DNA of 8,785 nt from Clostridiales bacterium (GTDB taxonomy: Bacteria; Bacillota; Clostridia; Lachnospirales; Lachnospiraceae): positions 1 through 8,785 of the forward strand of contig DXXQ01000111.1 of NCBI GenBank assembly GCA_019416265.1, in the 5' to 3' direction. The notes under the pieces are model-generated. The model searched no databases and was not told where the DNA came from. It saw only the letters and a program-made list of their open reading frames with translations. A program made the translations under genes and the position numbers. This document shows positions 7,191-8,785 of this stretch, piece after piece. The first letter of the stretch is position 1; each line of letters starts with the position of its first letter.

Positions 7191-7237
7191 AAAAAGCAGG
7201 CTGCAGTGGAAATCTTTGCCCATTCCACCGCAGCCTG
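7191..7237 (-). terminator. Intrinsic terminator-like hairpin between binding protein and permease
   Basis: In the minus-strand transcript a 15-bp stem (arms 7223-7237 and 7197-7211, all paired, with one G-U) encloses an 11-nt loop and is followed by CTTTTTTAG. This is a good intrinsic terminator sitting in the 86-nt gap after the binding-protein stop, and the permease ribosome site begins right after the U-run. Partial termination or 3'-end protection here would yield much more binding protein than permease and enzymes, as is common in sugar ABC operons. Confidence 0.82.
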
Positions 7238-7259
7238 ATCAATTTACTCAATTTCCATA

Positions 7260-8552
7260 TTATTCCCAAACATTCTCTTCATAAAATGTCTGTACTGTCT
7301 GGAATGCCTCTTCTGGTGTCTGGTTTCCAAGGAAAACATCTACCATTGCATTGTCAAAGCAGTCTCCCGCCTCTACTGAATCCAGAGATTCATTATAAAA
7401 TCCAAAAGTACCTGTTGCAGTTTCCATAATTTCCTGAACATATTTTAACTGTGCAGGAGCTTTATCATAATCAATTTCAATATCTTTTATAATAGGGAAT
7501 TTTCCACCTACTTCTGCCGTATACTTCTGAGCTGTTTCATCTGTAAACATCTTCATAAGAGCAATTACCGCATCCTGATGTTCTGTGGTCGCACTCATGA
7601 GAATATTATCTGTTTTTACGATCATACGATTAGGATCATTGGCACCTTCAATTCCCGGAAACTGGAATACACCGCATTTTCCCTCAAAATCCGGATTATT
7701 GCCGTTCATCTGTGCAATAGCCCAAGATCCCTGCACAAGCATTGCAGCCTCTCCATTATAGAAGTTTGCGGTTGCCTGATCATTAGAATCTCCTGCTGCA
7801 GTCGTCTGGAAATACTGGGAAAGTTCTTTTAATTTTTCTCCCGCTGCAATACAGTTTTCATCTGTCCAATTTGCAGTATGATCAGCGATTGCCTGAAGAT
7901 CTACTCCTTCCCTGTCACAAAGATAACCAGCTACCATAGATAAGCACCATGCAGTTCCTGCTGAACAGGAAATCGGTGCATAACCTGCTTCCTGAATTTT
8001 CTTGCATACTTCCAACAATTCCTCATAAGTAGACGGAACTTCCACCCCTACTTCCTTGAAAATTTCTGTATTATAGTATACACAGGCTGCTGCAAAGTTT
8101 GTTGGAATAGCCATGATTTTTCCATCGTATGTAAGCCTCTCAAAAATTCCATCTGTAAACCCAGCATACCAGTCTGCTTCCTGGTTGGTCAGAATGTCTG
8201 TTAAATCTGCCGCAATACCAGCATCCACATAAACATCCATATTAGGTCCAGGGTTACAGGTAAACATATCAGGAGTCTGACCTGCTGCAATAAGAGCATT
8301 TAATTTCCCATCATATTCCTCTAAATTTGTAGTAATAGCCGTTACATGATATTTTCCTTCATATTCAGTATTAAATCTGTCAATTACTTCTGCATAACCT
8401 TTTGAAATCAAATCCTCTGTTGCTTCAAGATCATCCCAGAACATCCATGTAATCTCTTCTGTATCATCTGCATTTACCGGTATTGCCATTCCAAACGTAC
8501 CGGTTAATATTGTCGCTGAAACAAGTAACGAAAGTAATTTTTTTCTTTTCAT
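7260..8552 (-). CDS. Extracellular family-1 sugar-binding protein of an ABC importer
   Basis: This 430-aa protein captures oligosaccharides outside the membrane and hands them to the two permeases encoded next. Residues 1-28 form a Sec signal peptide: basic MKRKK, a hydrophobic stretch to about 24, and a likely cut after VNA-28. The mature part has the family-1 pattern: ITWMFWDD at the first strand, NALIAAGQTPDMF at about 85-97, DGKIMAIPTNF at 143-153, VPSTYEELLEVC at 172-183, FYNGEAAMLVQGSW at 264-277, and a late NAMVDVFLGNQTPEEA at 401-415. The usual lipid-anchor cysteine is absent: the lipobox position reads LTGT at 16-19. The start at 8552 has AAGGAGG 8 nt upstream and begins exactly at the signal peptide; the frame stays open to 8735, but that would bury the signal. 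As the first gene of the operon, it is followed by a terminator-like hairpin. The substrate is inferred as xylo-oligosaccharide from the enzymes downstream. Confidence 0.93.
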   Translation of the reverse strand: MKRKKLLSLLVSATILTGTFGMAIPVNADDTEEITWMFWDDLEATEDLISKGYAEVIDRFNTEYEGKYHVTAITTNLEEYDGKLNALIAAGQTPDMFTCNPGPNMDVYVDAGIAADLTDILTNQEADWYAGFTDGIFERLTYDGKIMAIPTNFAAACVYYNTEIFKEVGVEVPSTYEELLEVCKKIQEAGYAPISCSAGTAWCLSMVAGYLCDREGVDLQAIADHTANWTDENCIAAGEKLKELSQYFQTTAAGDSNDQATANFYNGEAAMLVQGSWAIAQMNGNNPDFEGKCGVFQFPGIEGANDPNRMIVKTDNILMSATTEHQDAVIALMKMFTDETAQKYTAEVGGKFPIIKDIEIDYDKAPAQLKYVQEIMETATGTFGFYNESLDSVEAGDCFDNAMVDVFLGNQTPEEAFQTVQTFYEENVWE

Positions 8553-8625
8553 TTTTAAATCCTCCTTTTTATTTGATATCACGTTTCTTAGTGATTTAAA
8601 TATAACAAATTCTTCTTTCACCATC

Positions 8626-8653
8626 TCTATAATTGTTGCCTCGTAACTATCAA
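8626..8653 (-). promoter_or_regulatory. Candidate promoter of the sugar operon
   Basis: On the minus strand TTGATA (8648-8653) and TATAGA (8626-8631) are separated by 16 nt. Transcription would begin near 8618, giving a leader of about 65 nt before the ATG at 8552. The surrounding 8553-8785 stretch is very AT-rich, and other hexamers occur there: a perfect TTGACA at 8688-8693 lacks a good partner, and a TATAAT at 8694-8699 lacks a good -35. The assignment is therefore tentative. I see no convincing CcpA (cre) site. Confidence 0.4.
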
Positions 8654-8785
8654 TTATTGCTTTTTTATTTTTGCGTGATATAGGATTTGTCAAATTATAT
8701 AATTTCTCTTTTATATTTTTAGTAATTTTTACCATCTATTTTTCATTTATTTATCTATTTTTTCTAATTTTTCATTCATTATTGC

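Noticed and set aside
7174..7269. A 32-residue N-terminal extension of the first permease
   Set aside because: It translates the intergenic hairpin and overlaps the end of the binding-protein gene; the ribosome site and the normal MalF-like N-terminus point to the ATG at 7173.
8668..8699. TTGACA and TATAAT hexamers near 8690 as the main operon promoter
   Set aside because: The TATAAT lies directly upstream of the TTGACA in the transcription direction, so they cannot be partners. Neither has a good partner at 16-18 nt.
1..8785. CRISPR array, tRNA or rRNA genes, insertion sequences, phage genes
   Set aside because: No regularly spaced repeats, no tRNA-like cloverleaf or rRNA sequence, and no transposase or integrase motifs were seen on either strand.

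Overview
The window reads as a carbohydrate-uptake and breakdown operon from an anaerobic, AT-rich Firmicute, most likely a gut or rumen Clostridia member of the Lachnospiraceae type. The basis is near-perfect AGGAGG ribosome sites before almost every gene, an AT-biased codon use, cysteine-rich cytoplasmic proteins, and the gene set (family-1 sugar-binding protein, two permeases, GH3, GH43). The genus is not determined.

All supported genes lie on the minus strand, so transcription runs from right to left. From the right edge: an AT-rich upstream region with a candidate promoter (8626-8653); an extracellular sugar-binding protein (7260-8552); a strong 15-bp hairpin plus U-run (7191-7237) that probably limits read-through; two ABC sugar permeases (6286-7173 and 5400-6272); a GH3 glycosidase of the beta-xylosidase type (3282-5381); a cytoplasmic NodB/CE4-like deacetylase (2507-3280); and a GH43 beta-xylosidase/arabinofuranosidase (967-2490). 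The five genes after the hairpin are packed with gaps of 1 to 18 nt, and most ribosome sites overlap the preceding stop codon, so they are one transcription unit.

The logic is import first, digest inside. The binding protein and permeases take up short, probably xylan-derived and partly acetylated oligosaccharides. GH3, GH43 and the deacetylase all lack signal peptides and would finish the job in the cytoplasm. No ATPase subunit is encoded, as is common in Gram-positive sugar transporters that share an MsmX/UgpC-type ATPase. No regulator gene is in the window.

Left of the operon lie an independent small acidic hypothetical protein (427-684) with an almost consensus promoter and a leader of about 150 nt, then a 426-nt stretch with no conventional gene. 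That stretch holds a plausible promoter and a 34-aa CxxC mini-protein (257-361), an 8-bp perfect dyad (162-182), a weak hairpin (56-70), and the likely start of a gene that leaves the window at the left edge. The most unusual points are the binding protein's lipobox-like LTGT with Thr in place of the anchoring Cys, the intracellular deacetylase placed between two xylosidases, and the small-ORF-rich left region. No wholly new system is evident.
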